Made by a program: the position numbers and the translations under genes
Shown: in pieces, positions 1 through 8,830 of the stretch
How the letters are laid out: each line of letters opens with the position of its first letter
How positions within the stretch are numbered: position 1 is the first letter of the stretch
Assembly: GCA_900468535.1 (NCBI GenBank)
Contig: UBTY01000024.1
Coordinates: 62,001-126,000 of the forward strand
DNA: 64,000 bases
Source: Hyphomicrobiales bacterium
GTDB taxonomy: Bacteria > Pseudomonadota > Alphaproteobacteria > Rhizobiales > Rhizobiaceae
Direction of reading: 5' to 3'
The notes under the pieces: model-generated
What the model was told of the DNA's origin: nothing
Database searches by the model: none
What the model saw: the letters and a program-made list of their open reading frames with translations, nothing else

Positions 1-908
1 GCGCAGAAGGCCATGACACTATCCTCATGCTGACTTGCCTGGCTGGCATAAAGCCAAAGATGGAGGGAGAACTGAGCCACGATGGGACCGAAGACGTCGC
101 GGCCGAACCGATACCGTTCGTCGTCAACGAGAGAGGTGGAGCGTGTTGTCGAAAAGTCCTTTCGTCCGAAGAGGTTTGCAGCTTGCGAGCAGGCTCCATC
201 AAACCTGGACATCGAGCGATGAATGCCCGACCGCGGGACATGAACTGTGCCGATCCCCATGGCAGTAGGAATACGCATGTCCGCAACCTCGTCGTCCCCC
301 ACGTGCAGGACACGGGATGGGGGAACACGTTCTAATGCGAGAACATCCGAGAAAAGGCCGCCAAACCGCTTGCTGGACCCCAAATCGGCACTTGAATAGA
401 CCGTGCTGATTAGCTCGTTGCCATGGAAGTGCTCAATGAGTTCGGCGACGTTGGCACCAGACAAGCCAGTGTCGGAAATGGCGACAACACGTATTCCCGC
501 CTGTCGATGAAAATCAAGTGCCCTCGCAAGAGCTGCGTTGGCGACGAGAGACTTCTTCTCGATGGCAAGTTCGATGTCAACGCGGTATTCAGCAAGCCGA
601 GAGGGGAGGCCGAGGAGCGTCAATTGACGTTCGATAACGTCGTAGAGACGGACCTCTCCTTTTCCACCACCAACATTCAAGGCTCTGTAAGCAAATCGCT
701 CAGCAAGCAGCCGGGCTCGGACCTGCTCTTCGACACTCCTGTCAAAACCCTCCTGCCGGAGGACCCGGCCAAAGCACCGTTCAGCCTCAAAAAGGCGAGA
801 ACCCCTGGACCGCGCGCGGCGCAAAAGAAGTGTATCGAACACGTCAGTCGATATTAGGTCGATGCCATCAAGTGGCCTGAGAAGAACATTCGGTTCTCGC
901 CGCAGCAC
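1..908 (-). CDS. HAD-superfamily hydrolase-like protein, C-terminus cut by window edge
   Basis: The frame is open from a GTG at 908 to the left edge, giving 302 residues without a stop. The GTG has a GGAGG seven bases upstream. HAD motif I is DVFDT at residues 22-26, where the first Asp would be the nucleophile. A motif II-like AISDTG follows, then a motif IV-like HVGDDEVAD. The part near the edge (RYRFGRDVFGP, LWLYAS) resembles the second domain of long HAD-like proteins found in surface-polysaccharide loci (COG5610 type). It is divergent from the FAD oxidoreductase at 1189, with 280 bp between them. A role in glycan synthesis is inferred from the neighbours; the substrate is unknown. Plus-strand frames here are shadows. 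Confidence 0.75.
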   Translation of the reverse strand, partial: MLRREPNVLLRPLDGIDLISTDVFDTLLLRRARSRGSRLFEAERCFGRVLRQEGFDRSVEEQVRARLLAERFAYRALNVGGGKGEVRLYDVIERQLTLLGLPSRLAEYRVDIELAIEKKSLVANAALARALDFHRQAGIRVVAISDTGLSGANVAELIEHFHGNELISTVYSSADLGSSKRFGGLFSDVLALERVPPSRVLHVGDDEVADMRIPTAMGIGTVHVPRSGIHRSMSRFDGACSQAANLFGRKDFSTTRSTSLVDDERYRFGRDVFGPIVAQFSLHLWLYASQASQHEDSVMAFC

Positions 909-1188
909 TTCATACCCTCCGCATCGGTCAGGTCTGTTTGCCGTAGAGGTATCTCGGCTGTCGCAATCAAAAGTCGCCCTTCGACAGAAGAGATTGAATG
1001 CGAGTTAACAGCATTAGGCCGACACCTTCAAGTTAAAACAACTACTAAACGACACCATGCTGGATATGTGCCAAAACCACCCACCACGCGCCCGTGTTAT
1101 TCACGATATAATTCCAGGAGTAGACTTACCTCTACATACGTAATATTGTTCGCGCACAAGTTGGCCCTACATCTTTCATGGATAATAG
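909..1188. promoter_or_regulatory. divergent intergenic region between HAD gene and FAD oxidoreductase
   Basis: This 280-bp non-coding stretch separates two divergent genes and must hold both promoters. It is more AT-rich than its flanks, especially at 1030-1190. I could not assign clear -35/-10 boxes. Confidence 0.35.
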
Positions 1189-2517
1189 ATGAATGACGTG
1201 CATTCTCAGGCCAATCCGCGTCCTGTCGACGATCATTATGATGCAATAATTCTTGGAGCTGGAATTTCCGGGCTGGTTGCCGCTTCTATCCTATCAGCCA
1301 AGGGAGATCGTGTGCTTGTTGCCGACAACTACGATCACGTTGGTGGCAATCACATGGATTGGACGTCGCCGGAGGGATATACATTCGACGTGGGGAGCCT
1401 GATTTTCCAGGATGACTCTCCGTTAGTTCGCCACTTCCCCGAACTCCTGACCCACTATGTCCCAGTGTCCCCCTCATGGGGTCGCCTCAATCCACAAGGC
1501 AAGATTACAGCCTATCCCATCTCAATTCGAGACGACATCCTTGCTGCCGGCCCGGTCGGCCTGATGAAAATATTCTCATCCGTTCTCTTTGCACGATTGT
1601 TTTCCCGCAAGCTTCGAAACGCCCGCGACTTCGCCCAATTTTGGATCGGTCCGTATTTACTCAGGCGATCGGGACTAGAAGCATACATGACGCGCTTCTA
1701 CGGCCTTCCTGCCGAGGAAATCGATCTTGAGCTCGCGAGAAAGAGGATGCTCTGGATCAGCGAATATGCGTCGGTGAGAAATCTCATTCGTCACGCATTG
1801 AAGAAAAAAACGGCAAAATCGCCGACGAACCGCCAGATGGTGCGTCCGCAATCAGGATTCTCTTCCCTTTACGAGGCGGCAGTGACGAAGCTCGACGGAC
1901 GGGGCGTACGGTTTCGGCTTTCAGCGCAACTCCAGGCGGTCGAAAAGACAGCCAATGGCTTTACGGTAGCTTTTCCCGAGAGAAACGTAACGGCATCTCG
2001 CATCATCTCCACGATACCGATACATGTCAGCGAGCAATTGTGTGGTCTACCCTCGAAGGCTGAACTGCGCACGATCACTCTGATATCGCTCTATTTCAGC
2101 TTCGATGGCAGGCGCGGCTTCCCCCAAACCATCCTTTACAACTTTTCTCATTCCGGCCTCTGGAAGCGATTAACGGTCTACTCCGATTTTTATGGCCGTG
2201 TACGGGAAAGAGAATACTTCGCGGTCGAGGTCATAGGCGGCGCAGAGTATTCCGTTGCGCAGGCAGAGCGGGATTTCCGATCGCATGTGTCCAACAACGG
2301 ACTATTTTCAGGCGATCTCAAGCTGGAAGGCAGCCAGATACTGGAAAGCGCTTATCCGATTTACAATCATGGCGCTGCCGACCGAGCGACGGAGGCTACC
2401 CGACGCTTGCGCGCGTTCGGAATCGAGTCAATTGGACGCCAGGGCCAATTTACCTACCAGCCGACAGCCCGGGTCTCTACAATCGAGGTTGAAGCCGCCC
2501 TTAGCCAACGAAAATAA
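1189..2517 (+). CDS. FAD/NAD(P)-binding amine-oxidoreductase-like protein
   Basis: A 442-residue protein with an N-terminal Rossmann dinucleotide motif (AIILGAGISGLVAA, about residues 19-32) and an acidic/GGN segment (DHVGGNHMDW) typical of the NAD_binding_8 and amine oxidase folds (protoporphyrinogen oxidase, UDP-galactopyranose mutase, desaturase-like). It lacks a signal peptide and is probably cytosolic. It heads a plus-strand run with the GT4 gene 33 bp downstream, so oxidation or isomerisation of a sugar or lipid precursor is possible, but the reaction cannot be read from sequence. The ATG at 1189 has no strong Shine-Dalgarno; an ATG at 1179 is in another frame and stops at once. Confidence 0.8.
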   Translation: MNDVHSQANPRPVDDHYDAIILGAGISGLVAASILSAKGDRVLVADNYDHVGGNHMDWTSPEGYTFDVGSLIFQDDSPLVRHFPELLTHYVPVSPSWGRLNPQGKITAYPISIRDDILAAGPVGLMKIFSSVLFARLFSRKLRNARDFAQFWIGPYLLRRSGLEAYMTRFYGLPAEEIDLELARKRMLWISEYASVRNLIRHALKKKTAKSPTNRQMVRPQSGFSSLYEAAVTKLDGRGVRFRLSAQLQAVEKTANGFTVAFPERNVTASRIISTIPIHVSEQLCGLPSKAELRTITLISLYFSFDGRRGFPQTILYNFSHSGLWKRLTVYSDFYGRVREREYFAVEVIGGAEYSVAQAERDFRSHVSNNGLFSGDLKLEGSQILESAYPIYNHGAADRATEATRRLRAFGIESIGRQGQFTYQPTARVSTIEVEAALSQRK

Positions 2518-2550
2518 CACCAGGCATAAACTGGATTTCGAGGGGCATCC

Positions 2551-3618
2551 ATGCGCGTCGTGCATATCCTCAACCATACTCGCCGCCTTAACGGACATGT
2601 TCATGTCGCTGTGGATTTGGCGTGTGCGCAGGCGTCTTTGGGGCATGAAGTCTTTGTCGCGAGCGGGGGAGGCGATTTTGACCGGCTTTTCCGGGACAAG
2701 GGGGTCTCGATTGCTACGATTGATCACGCGCGCAGGATTTCTACCCTGCTTTTCAGCGCCATTGACCTTTGGAAACTTCTGCGCGATTTCAAGCCAGCAA
2801 TCGTCCACGCGCACATGATGACGAGTGCGGTTCTAGCCTTTCCGATCTGTCGCATTACTGGCATCCCATTGATCACGACAGTGCATAACGAGTTCGAGCG
2901 AAGTGCAACGTTGATGGGTCTTGGAACAAGAGTGATAGCGGTAAGCGACGCAGTCAATGCATCCATGCAGAGGCGAGGAATCCCGTCATCGAAGATTGAC
3001 ACCGTGCTAAATGGAACCATTGGCGCAGCACGTTACGAGCGGCGCAGCGAAACCCCAGCACAGTTGAGGTCTCCAAATATCCTTTTCGTCGGCGGACTGC
3101 ATCCTCGAAAGGGATTACCTGACCTGCTGAAGGCGTTCGAGATGGTTTTTCAGGCACGGCCTGACATACGGCTTTACATCGTCGGTGACGGACCGTGTCG
3201 ACAAGAATACGTGGACATGGCCAACTCCTTGAAAAGCGCATCCTCTATCGAATTCATAGGGCCGTCGAACGACCCTTATCCTTATATGCTTGCCGGCGAC
3301 GTTTTTGTACTTCCGTCGCACGCAGACCCCGCCCCGCTTGTCATTTCGGAAGCACGCGAAGCCAGGTGCGCAATTATCGGCACAGCGGTTGATGGCATTC
3401 CTCAATTGCTAGAAAATGGAGACGCCGGAATACTTGTCCCTGCTCATGACCCTTTAGCGATTGCCAACGCGCTGCTCGATCTATTGGGCGCGCCAGATAG
3501 TATCGATCTTTGGAAATCGAGAAGCCAAATCGGCATTGAAAAACTCCACATCGATCGCGTTGTTCGGCAGACTTTCGACGTTTACAGCGCTGCAATCAAA
3601 GCGAAAACGCCGTCGTAG
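2551..3618 (+). CDS. glycosyltransferase family 4 (GT-B fold)
   Basis: A 355-residue GT-B glycosyltransferase. The N-terminal acceptor domain begins MRVVHILNHT. The C-terminal donor domain has ILFVGGLHPRKGL (about residue 172) and the donor-site region VFVLPSHADPAPLVISEARE, where the last Glu corresponds to the E of the usual EX7E motif. It would transfer a sugar from a nucleotide donor onto a lipid-linked acceptor at the inner membrane. A GAGGGG Shine-Dalgarno precedes the ATG. It lies 33 bp after the FAD oxidoreductase gene and is probably co-transcribed. Donor and linkage are unknown. Confidence 0.88.
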   Translation: MRVVHILNHTRRLNGHVHVAVDLACAQASLGHEVFVASGGGDFDRLFRDKGVSIATIDHARRISTLLFSAIDLWKLLRDFKPAIVHAHMMTSAVLAFPICRITGIPLITTVHNEFERSATLMGLGTRVIAVSDAVNASMQRRGIPSSKIDTVLNGTIGAARYERRSETPAQLRSPNILFVGGLHPRKGLPDLLKAFEMVFQARPDIRLYIVGDGPCRQEYVDMANSLKSASSIEFIGPSNDPYPYMLAGDVFVLPSHADPAPLVISEAREARCAIIGTAVDGIPQLLENGDAGILVPAHDPLAIANALLDLLGAPDSIDLWKSRSQIGIEKLHIDRVVRQTFDVYSAAIKAKTPS

Positions 3619-3681
3619 ATGCGGACGCAAAATGGTATTTGTCAGCATCTGTATCGTTCGCAAATAGATCTAGGGACATCT

Positions 3682-3700
3682 GCAACATATTGCATGTTAC
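3682..3700. promoter_or_regulatory. imperfect inverted repeat upstream of the GT2 gene
   Basis: GCAACAT (3682-3688), a 5-base spacer, then ATGTTAC (3694-3700) form 7-bp arms with one mismatch, about 75 bp before the GT2 start at 3776. The word GCAACAT recurs in the perfect repeat at 56681-56704 in the other polysaccharide region. It may be an operator. Confidence 0.3.
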
Positions 3701-3775
3701 CGTTGGTTAGTAGACTACCGTTTTGCTACACCATATATTGCCCCGCGTGATGAAAGCTTCAGCGGAGCAGAGACG

Positions 3776-4801
3776 ATGCACTCGAGCACGCCCCTTCTAA
3801 GCATCATAATCACGTGTTTTAACTATGAATTATACATCAGGGAATGTATCGACAGTGCGTTACGGCAGACCTACCGAAGAAAGGAGGTTATTGTCGTTGA
3901 CGATGGTTCAACAGACCGTTCGTGGGCACGAATCCGGGAGTACGGGGATCGGATTGTGTCAAAGCGGACGGAGAACCGCGGTGCGCTCCTTTGCTCCCTG
4001 ACGGGATTATCACTGGCACGAGGCGATTTCGTCTATTTCCTGGACGCAGATGATTTGCTTCTCCCAAGTGCGATCGCAGAACTGGCGCCCTACTTACGGT
4101 CAGATGTATCGAAAATACAGTTCATGCTTCTACCGATTGACAAGAACGGTTTGGTGATTGGCGAGGCCTTTCCAAGATTGACCGCATCTGAACAGTCTCA
4201 ACCGCTGATCCAATCAATCAATCGCCGCGGGTTCTATAATACGCCTCCCACTTCCGGAAATGTCTATCGTCGGGATGTTTACGAGAACCTTGGTGACCTC
4301 AGCTACGAACGAGCGATCGATGGCGTTCCATATCTTCTTGCTCCCTTTGTCGGCAATGTCGTGTCAATTGAGAAGCCACTTGGCAAATACCGGATACACA
4401 ACGCGAACCTGTCGTCATTCTCCACGCTGACCACCGAACGCATGAAAGGCTACTCTGATCGTTTTATGGGCCGTCTGCGGCACCTTTCGAAACTAATCGA
4501 AGCGCGCGGCATCAAAGCTAGTGTGAAGATCCGACCGGATTATGCCTATGTCCTCGAGATGACAATGTTTGGCGTCGTTGCCTCGGGATCTCGGCCTGAT
4601 CGAAAATTGGTAACGCGATATCTCAAGTCCGCCTATCGGGAAAATCGAAGTTTCTTGCGCAGAGGCGCGTCCTTTGCACTCGCGGCGGGATTGCTTCTTC
4701 TGCCTGACGCGGGGCGACGACAGCTGGCCGGGTTCCGACTTGATCCCTCACGCTTTCACTCGGTCAGGAGACGTTTGAAGCACGTTTTGTCAAGCGACTG
4801 A
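3776..4801 (+). CDS. glycosyltransferase family 2 (GT-A fold)
   Basis: A 341-residue GT2 enzyme. It shows the family start LLSIIITCFNYELYI, the nucleotide-binding VVDDGSTDRS (about residue 41) and the metal-binding DADD within YFLDADDLLL (about residue 90). It would add a sugar from a nucleotide donor to a growing glycan on the cytoplasmic face. AGCGGAGCAGAG lies just before the ATG. The 157-bp gap upstream suggests its own promoter. Acceptor and donor are unknown. The C-terminus (residues 285-341) is basic and carries one short hydrophobic stretch. Confidence 0.87.
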   Translation: MHSSTPLLSIIITCFNYELYIRECIDSALRQTYRRKEVIVVDDGSTDRSWARIREYGDRIVSKRTENRGALLCSLTGLSLARGDFVYFLDADDLLLPSAIAELAPYLRSDVSKIQFMLLPIDKNGLVIGEAFPRLTASEQSQPLIQSINRRGFYNTPPTSGNVYRRDVYENLGDLSYERAIDGVPYLLAPFVGNVVSIEKPLGKYRIHNANLSSFSTLTTERMKGYSDRFMGRLRHLSKLIEARGIKASVKIRPDYAYVLEMTMFGVVASGSRPDRKLVTRYLKSAYRENRSFLRRGASFALAAGLLLLPDAGRRQLAGFRLDPSRFHSVRRRLKHVLSSD

Positions 4802-4901
4802 AAACCCCGACAGAAGCAAACTCTCAATCGCACACGCTAAGCCGTTGCGATCAGCGCTCATTCTTTAGGCGACATTGCCACACCCTTTCCTGAAGCACAT
4901 C

Positions 4902-6089
4902 ATGGCGGTAGGGAAGGAGTGCGATGGCGCAAGCAGCGATCATGACATGAGTGACCGGGGACAAAACACTGCTCGTTCCAGCCGGTTGAGTTGCCTTGAT
5001 GGTTTGCGGGGAATCGCGGCACTTGTCGTCGTGATTTTTCATGTCTTGGCGGCCGTTGTGCCGACGCTGACGCCTGATCAGACCGATAGTGCGTCGTGGA
5101 TCGCATCAACACCGGTTGCCGTTGCGTGGAACGGCCCCTTCGCTGTCGCGATCTTTTTCACATTGAGCGGCTTTGTTGTCTCACACGCTGCAATCAGTCG
5201 CCCCGAGCCTCTCTGGGTCAAGGTTTCTATTCGCTATCTGCGGCTCGCAGTGCCTGTAACGGCCAGCGTGATATTTGCGTGGATTCTGCTGACACTCATC
5301 CCGAACGCAGCGAATGAGCTCTACCTGCAAACCTACAGGCGCTGGCTTCAGTACACATATCAAGCGCCAATACCAAGCTTTGCATCCGCAGTCTACGATG
5401 GTTTGATCGGCAATTTCGTAACCGGCGGATCTCAGTTCAACAATGTCCTTTGGACCATGAGACCAGAACTCGTCGGTTCGTTCGCATGTTATGCAATCGG
5501 CCATTTCCAGCGCATCTCGATCCGGGTTGCATTGACACTTGTCTTTGCCATTGCAGTCATAGCAAGCCATCGCCTGATGCTAGGATCGTTCGTTGTTGGT
5601 ATCTGCATGCGAGAAGCGTGGGCGGCCGGCAAGCTTGGTTCAGTTGGCGCGCGCACCGCGCTTCTTGCTGGTCTGGTTATCGGCTCCCAAAGCAGCTCGC
5701 TTCCCCTGTTTGGTCGCGACGGAGTTGCTCGGTTTATGCATCCGGGGCAACAAACGGACATCGTCTATCCGATCGGCGCCGCTCTGGTGGTTTACGCTTG
5801 CCTGGCGTCACCCCCACTTCGCCGGCTGCTTTCAAATCGCAGCTGTACCTTCCTCGGTAAAATCTCTTTCCCACTTTATCTGATACACGTGCCGCTTATC
5901 TATACGGTCCTTTGCCGTGCCCTGCTTGCCACGGCCGGGCGGTTCGTTGAAACTTGGCTGTGCGTTTTAGTCTTTATAGGCGGCTGCTTGACCCTCTCCG
6001 CGATCTTGGAGCGACACCTGGAACGACACTTCCTTGCGCTCCTGAAACCTCTCGGGAGGAAGATGGGCGGGGCTCCTCGCACGCAATAG
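4902..6089 (+). CDS. acyltransferase family 3 (OafA/YrhL-like) membrane protein
   Basis: An integral-membrane O-acyltransferase of the Acyltransf_3 family. The signature CLDGLRGIAALVVVIFHV contains the early helix and the conserved catalytic-type His. A second typical part is FAVAIFFTLSGFVVSHAAI. About ten hydrophobic segments follow, ending with FPLYLIHVPLIY. Such proteins usually acetylate or succinylate exported polysaccharide. The start is uncertain: the frame is open from a TTG at 4875, with ATGs at 4902 and 4947, and none has a convincing ribosome-binding site. I chose 4902; the conserved domain begins after 4947. It lies 73 bp or more after the GT2 gene. Confidence 0.82.
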   Translation: MAVGKECDGASSDHDMSDRGQNTARSSRLSCLDGLRGIAALVVVIFHVLAAVVPTLTPDQTDSASWIASTPVAVAWNGPFAVAIFFTLSGFVVSHAAISRPEPLWVKVSIRYLRLAVPVTASVIFAWILLTLIPNAANELYLQTYRRWLQYTYQAPIPSFASAVYDGLIGNFVTGGSQFNNVLWTMRPELVGSFACYAIGHFQRISIRVALTLVFAIAVIASHRLMLGSFVVGICMREAWAAGKLGSVGARTALLAGLVIGSQSSSLPLFGRDGVARFMHPGQQTDIVYPIGAALVVYACLASPPLRRLLSNRSCTFLGKISFPLYLIHVPLIYTVLCRALLATAGRFVETWLCVLVFIGGCLTLSAILERHLERHFLALLKPLGRKMGGAPRTQ

Positions 6090-6298
6090 GCCAAACCCGG
6101 TCGCTCGCTTGGATTGTTATCAATGACGGCTGCGCCAATGCAAAACCACTTGGGTCTGACAACGCCGCACCAAAAACGACATGACTGGGCCGCCCCGCTT
6201 CATAAAGCCGGATCTCACGAGACTTCCTGGGTGAGGACGGAGTTGCGCCAGCGCCGGAAAACTATTTCAGGCTCACTACTCTTTCCGGACGCTATAAC

Positions 6299-7537
6299 TC
6301 AGTAAACCAGGCGAGTGCGTATCGTTCCCGGTATCTCGCGCAGTGCTTGAAGGATATCGTCGGCATTGTGGGAAATTCCTTCGGCCTCGACGACCACGTA
6401 GCCCGTATCACCGTGCGTCTGGAGGAACTCAGCGACGATGTTCAGTCCTCGCGACGAGAAGGTCTCGTTCAACTGGATCAGCATGCCGGGTCGGTTTTCG
6501 TGAACATGAATAAAGCGCGTACCGTTCGGGCGCTCCGGTAATTGAACCTGAGGGAAGTTCACGGCGCCCATTGTCGAGCCAATATCCGAATACTCGACCA
6601 GCTTTCGGGAGACCTCACCACCGATACGTTCCTGGGCTTCTTCCGTCGAGCCTCCAATATGCGGCGTCAGAATGACATTGCTCAAACCCTGTAGCGGCGT
6701 CTCGAAACGCTCCTTGTTTGACGCCGGCTCCGTGGGAAATACGTCAATCGCGGCACCTGCCAGGTGACCATCTTTCAGGACCTTCGCTAGAGCGTCGAGA
6801 TCCACCACGGTACCGCGCGAATTGTTGATGAAGATAGCGCCTTGTTTCATGCGACGGAGTTCGGCTTCGGTGATCATGTTATGGGTCGATGGCGTTTCGG
6901 GAACGTGCATCGTCACGTAATCGGATATTTCGAGGAGCTCGCCGAGCGAAGCCATCGATTCCGAATTACCTCGGCGCAATCTGTCTGAGAGATCGAAATA
7001 GCGCACGACCATGCCCATGCTTTCCGCCAGTGAGCTGAGCTGCGACCCGATGTTGCCGTAGCCGACGATGCCAAGCGTTTTCCCGCGAACTTCGCGGCTA
7101 CCGACAGCGGACTTCTCCCACCCACCCTGATGGGCGGAAGCCGAACGCGGAAAAATCTGCCGCGTCAGCATGATGATCTCACCGATCACAAGTTCCGCTA
7201 CCGAGCGCGTATTCGAGTAAGGTGCGTTAAACACCGGAATTCCACGCCGCCGAGCTGCATCCAAATCCACCTGGTTTGTGCCAACGGAAAAACAACCGAC
7301 AGCGATCAGCTTCTTGGCGGATTCGAAAATCTCTTCCGTCAGTTGCGTACGGGATCGAATGCCGATGATGTGAGCCTCGGCGATATGGCTCTTGAGGTCC
7401 GTGTCATCGAGGGCTTTCGGCAGATGAACGAGATTGGTGTAGCCAGACGACAAAAAATAGTCGACTGCGGTCTGGCTAATACCTTCCAGCAAGAGCACCG
7501 AAATGCGGTCGCGGGGGAGAGAGAGCTGCGTGGTCAT
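6299..7537 (-). CDS. serA: D-3-phosphoglycerate dehydrogenase
   Basis: Oxidises 3-phosphoglycerate to 3-phosphohydroxypyruvate, the first step of serine synthesis. From the chosen ATG (7537) the protein is 412 residues, close to E. coli SerA (410). The frame opens upstream to 7627, but that extension (MFLRCLPYRL...) is unlike the family. Visible features: an NAD-binding segment GKTLGIVGYGNIGSQLS, the 2-hydroxyacid dehydrogenase signature around FINNSRGTVVDLDALAK, the catalytic-type LTPHIGGSTEEAQ, and a C-terminal ACT-type domain from about residue 335 (RFIHVHENRPGMLIQLNE) that binds serine in E. coli. It is monocistronic on the minus strand. Why it lies here is unclear. Confidence 0.93.
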   Translation of the reverse strand: MTTQLSLPRDRISVLLLEGISQTAVDYFLSSGYTNLVHLPKALDDTDLKSHIAEAHIIGIRSRTQLTEEIFESAKKLIAVGCFSVGTNQVDLDAARRRGIPVFNAPYSNTRSVAELVIGEIIMLTRQIFPRSASAHQGGWEKSAVGSREVRGKTLGIVGYGNIGSQLSSLAESMGMVVRYFDLSDRLRRGNSESMASLGELLEISDYVTMHVPETPSTHNMITEAELRRMKQGAIFINNSRGTVVDLDALAKVLKDGHLAGAAIDVFPTEPASNKERFETPLQGLSNVILTPHIGGSTEEAQERIGGEVSRKLVEYSDIGSTMGAVNFPQVQLPERPNGTRFIHVHENRPGMLIQLNETFSSRGLNIVAEFLQTHGDTGYVVVEAEGISHNADDILQALREIPGTIRTRLVY

Positions 7538-7769
7538 GACTTTTTCGTTTCCGGATTGTCGTTTGTTGGTCAACACGGCGCTTTGGAATATGTCTTTGAG
7601 ACGATATGGCAAACAGCGCAAGAACAAATACCCATGGGCGAGGATTGAGTTACCTTGCCGGGCAACCTGGCTGACGGGGGACTCGCCTCTGAGCTTGGAC
7701 GCGACGGTCGTTCCACTTCTTGTGCCGAAACTGCTCGCTCCGAGCGAGGCTGTCTTGCTTCAAGCCTTA

Positions 7770-7792
7770 GGGCTCCGCCTGCGGCGGAGCCC
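7770..7792 (-). terminator. GC hairpin downstream of DUF736 gene
   Basis: GGGCTCCGCC (7770-7779) and GGCGGAGCCC (7783-7792) form a perfect 10-bp stem with a 3-nt loop, just past the stop of the minus-strand DUF736 gene. There is no long T-run, so it is a likely rather than a textbook terminator. Confidence 0.6.
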
Positions 7793-7800
7793 TTGAAAAC

Positions 7801-8115
7801 CTAGTCTTGTTTTTTGCGAGACCAGATCAGCTGAAGTTCCTTTTCGCCTTCGACTTCCGTCAGCGCTGCGTAGATGGAAGCAGCGAAGCTCGGGTCATCG
7901 AGCTTGACCGAGAGATAATCGCGGCCGGTCTGCTCGGAGTGCTTCTGCCAGGCGGCGCCAATTTCAACGGCTCCGGATGCGTAGATCCGGAAATGCGGGC
8001 CCTTGTCAGAAGAGTTTTCGACGCGGGCGATGCGCGCCTTGACGTGGAGGTTGAGCGTCTTGATGGTGCCCGTGAAGCCGTCTTCGGTAGAGATGAAGGT
8101 GCCGATGCTAGCCAT
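7801..8115 (-). CDS. DUF736 family protein
   Basis: A 104-residue protein starting [20 protein letters not shown], which is the DUF736 signature. It continues with a lysine/arginine-rich middle and a [12 protein letters not shown] segment, then ends at WSRKKQD. DUF736 genes are common on rhizobial plasmids and conjugative elements; the function is unknown. AAAGGAAT precedes the ATG at 8115. The frame is open further upstream (to 8226), but that part is compositionally different and overlaps the leader. A 6-bp hairpin (8140-8157) lies upstream of the ribosome-binding site, as in other genes of this block. Confidence 0.85.
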   Translation of the reverse strand: MASIGTFISTEDGFTGTIKTLNLHVKARIARVENSSDKGPHFRIYASGAVEIGAAWQKHSEQTGRDYLSVKLDDPSFAASIYAALTEVEGEKELQLIWSRKKQD

Positions 8116-8139
8116 TGTCGTATTCCTTTCGTTGTTTCG

Positions 8140-8157
8140 GGCCGCTCCATTGCGGCC
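8140..8157 (-). promoter_or_regulatory. leader hairpin of DUF736 gene
   Basis: GGCCGC (8140-8145), a 6-nt loop and GCGGCC (8152-8157) form a stem about 12 nt upstream of the AAAGGAAT ribosome-binding site. It belongs to the series of leader hairpins described in the findings. Confidence 0.45.
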
Positions 8158-8207
8158 TCGATGGCAGTCGCAAAGGCCGGGGACGATCGGACCGCACCCC
8201 CCGGGGT

Positions 8208-8231
8208 CCCCATTGCGCTTGCGCAATGGGG
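8208..8231. repeat. palindrome A, 11-bp arms
   Basis: CCCCATTGCGC (8208-8218), TT, GCGCAATGGGG (8221-8231): perfect arms with a 2-nt loop, followed by TGGG. It could be a transcription terminator or a protein-binding dyad. Confidence 0.6.
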
Positions 8232-8312
8232 TGGGCCTTAGGGCCGAAACATCGTGAAGGGCGGCGTGGAGAGACTTTCTTGTTTCGCGAGGAATGACGG
8301 GGACCTAGGGTT

Positions 8313-8336
8313 CCCCACTCGACCTGTCGAGTGGGG
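8313..8336. repeat. palindrome B, 10-bp arms
   Basis: CCCCACTCGA (8313-8322), CCTG, TCGAGTGGGG (8327-8336): perfect arms followed by TGGG. It shares the outer CCCCA/TGGGG and the downstream TGGG with palindrome A, but the inner stem differs. Confidence 0.6.
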
Positions 8337-8635
8337 TGGGTTCCGCCAGGGGATGAAAGTTTCGTAGCGCCGTTGCGGGAACACGAGCGAGGCGTAGCCG
8401 CTCTCCGGCCAGACATGCCCCATCGAGCCCGCGAATGGAGCCCAGTCACCAAGGGAAAGGGTATGGCGATGGCGGCCCGCACCAGGAAACCCAGGCGAAT
8501 GGTGACAGTTGGTCAGAAAACCGTCAGAGCTACGACACGGAAAGCGCATCCTTCGCATGACGACCGACCAAGGCCCGCTTGCGAGAGGAAATCGCTGCGA
8601 TAGAGTTGCCGCGCGAGGCATCGCCTGGAGGATTT

Positions 8636-8809
8636 ATGGCAAAGCAGACGAAACCGTTTATCATCGAAATCAAGCAATCCCGGAAGCTGAAGCCTTCTGC
8701 TCCCAAGCCATCGATCTGGGGAAAGCTGGATTTAAGCACTACGGAAGATCTGGCTCCCCCTGACACGTTGACAGAGCCGGCAATCGCCGAGAGCGACGAC
8801 CGACTATAA
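8636..8809 (+). CDS. small conserved-looking hypothetical protein (57 aa)
   Basis: MAKQTKPFIIEIKQSRKLKP is followed by SIWGKLDLS and an acidic tail; 57 residues, basic N-terminus, acidic C-terminus, no membrane segment. GGAGG lies 6 nt before the ATG at 8636, which supports this start over the longer open frame from 8579. It is the only plus-strand gene between DUF736 and the ArdC-like gene and converges on the latter (21 bp between the stops). Similar short proteins occur on rhizobial plasmids as far as I recall; the function is unknown. Confidence 0.6.
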   Translation: MAKQTKPFIIEIKQSRKLKPSAPKPSIWGKLDLSTTEDLAPPDTLTEPAIAESDDRL

Positions 8810-8830
8810 GCGAACCAAAGCTTCAAGCGC

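Larger units (their letters stand above)
8158..8635. other. non-coding leader region with two palindromes
   Basis: About 480 bp without a credible gene between DUF736 and the small ORF at 8636. Several overlapping frames are open on both strands, but none has family-like composition. The region holds two strong palindromes (8208-8231 and 8313-8336), each followed by TGGG. Confidence 0.5.
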
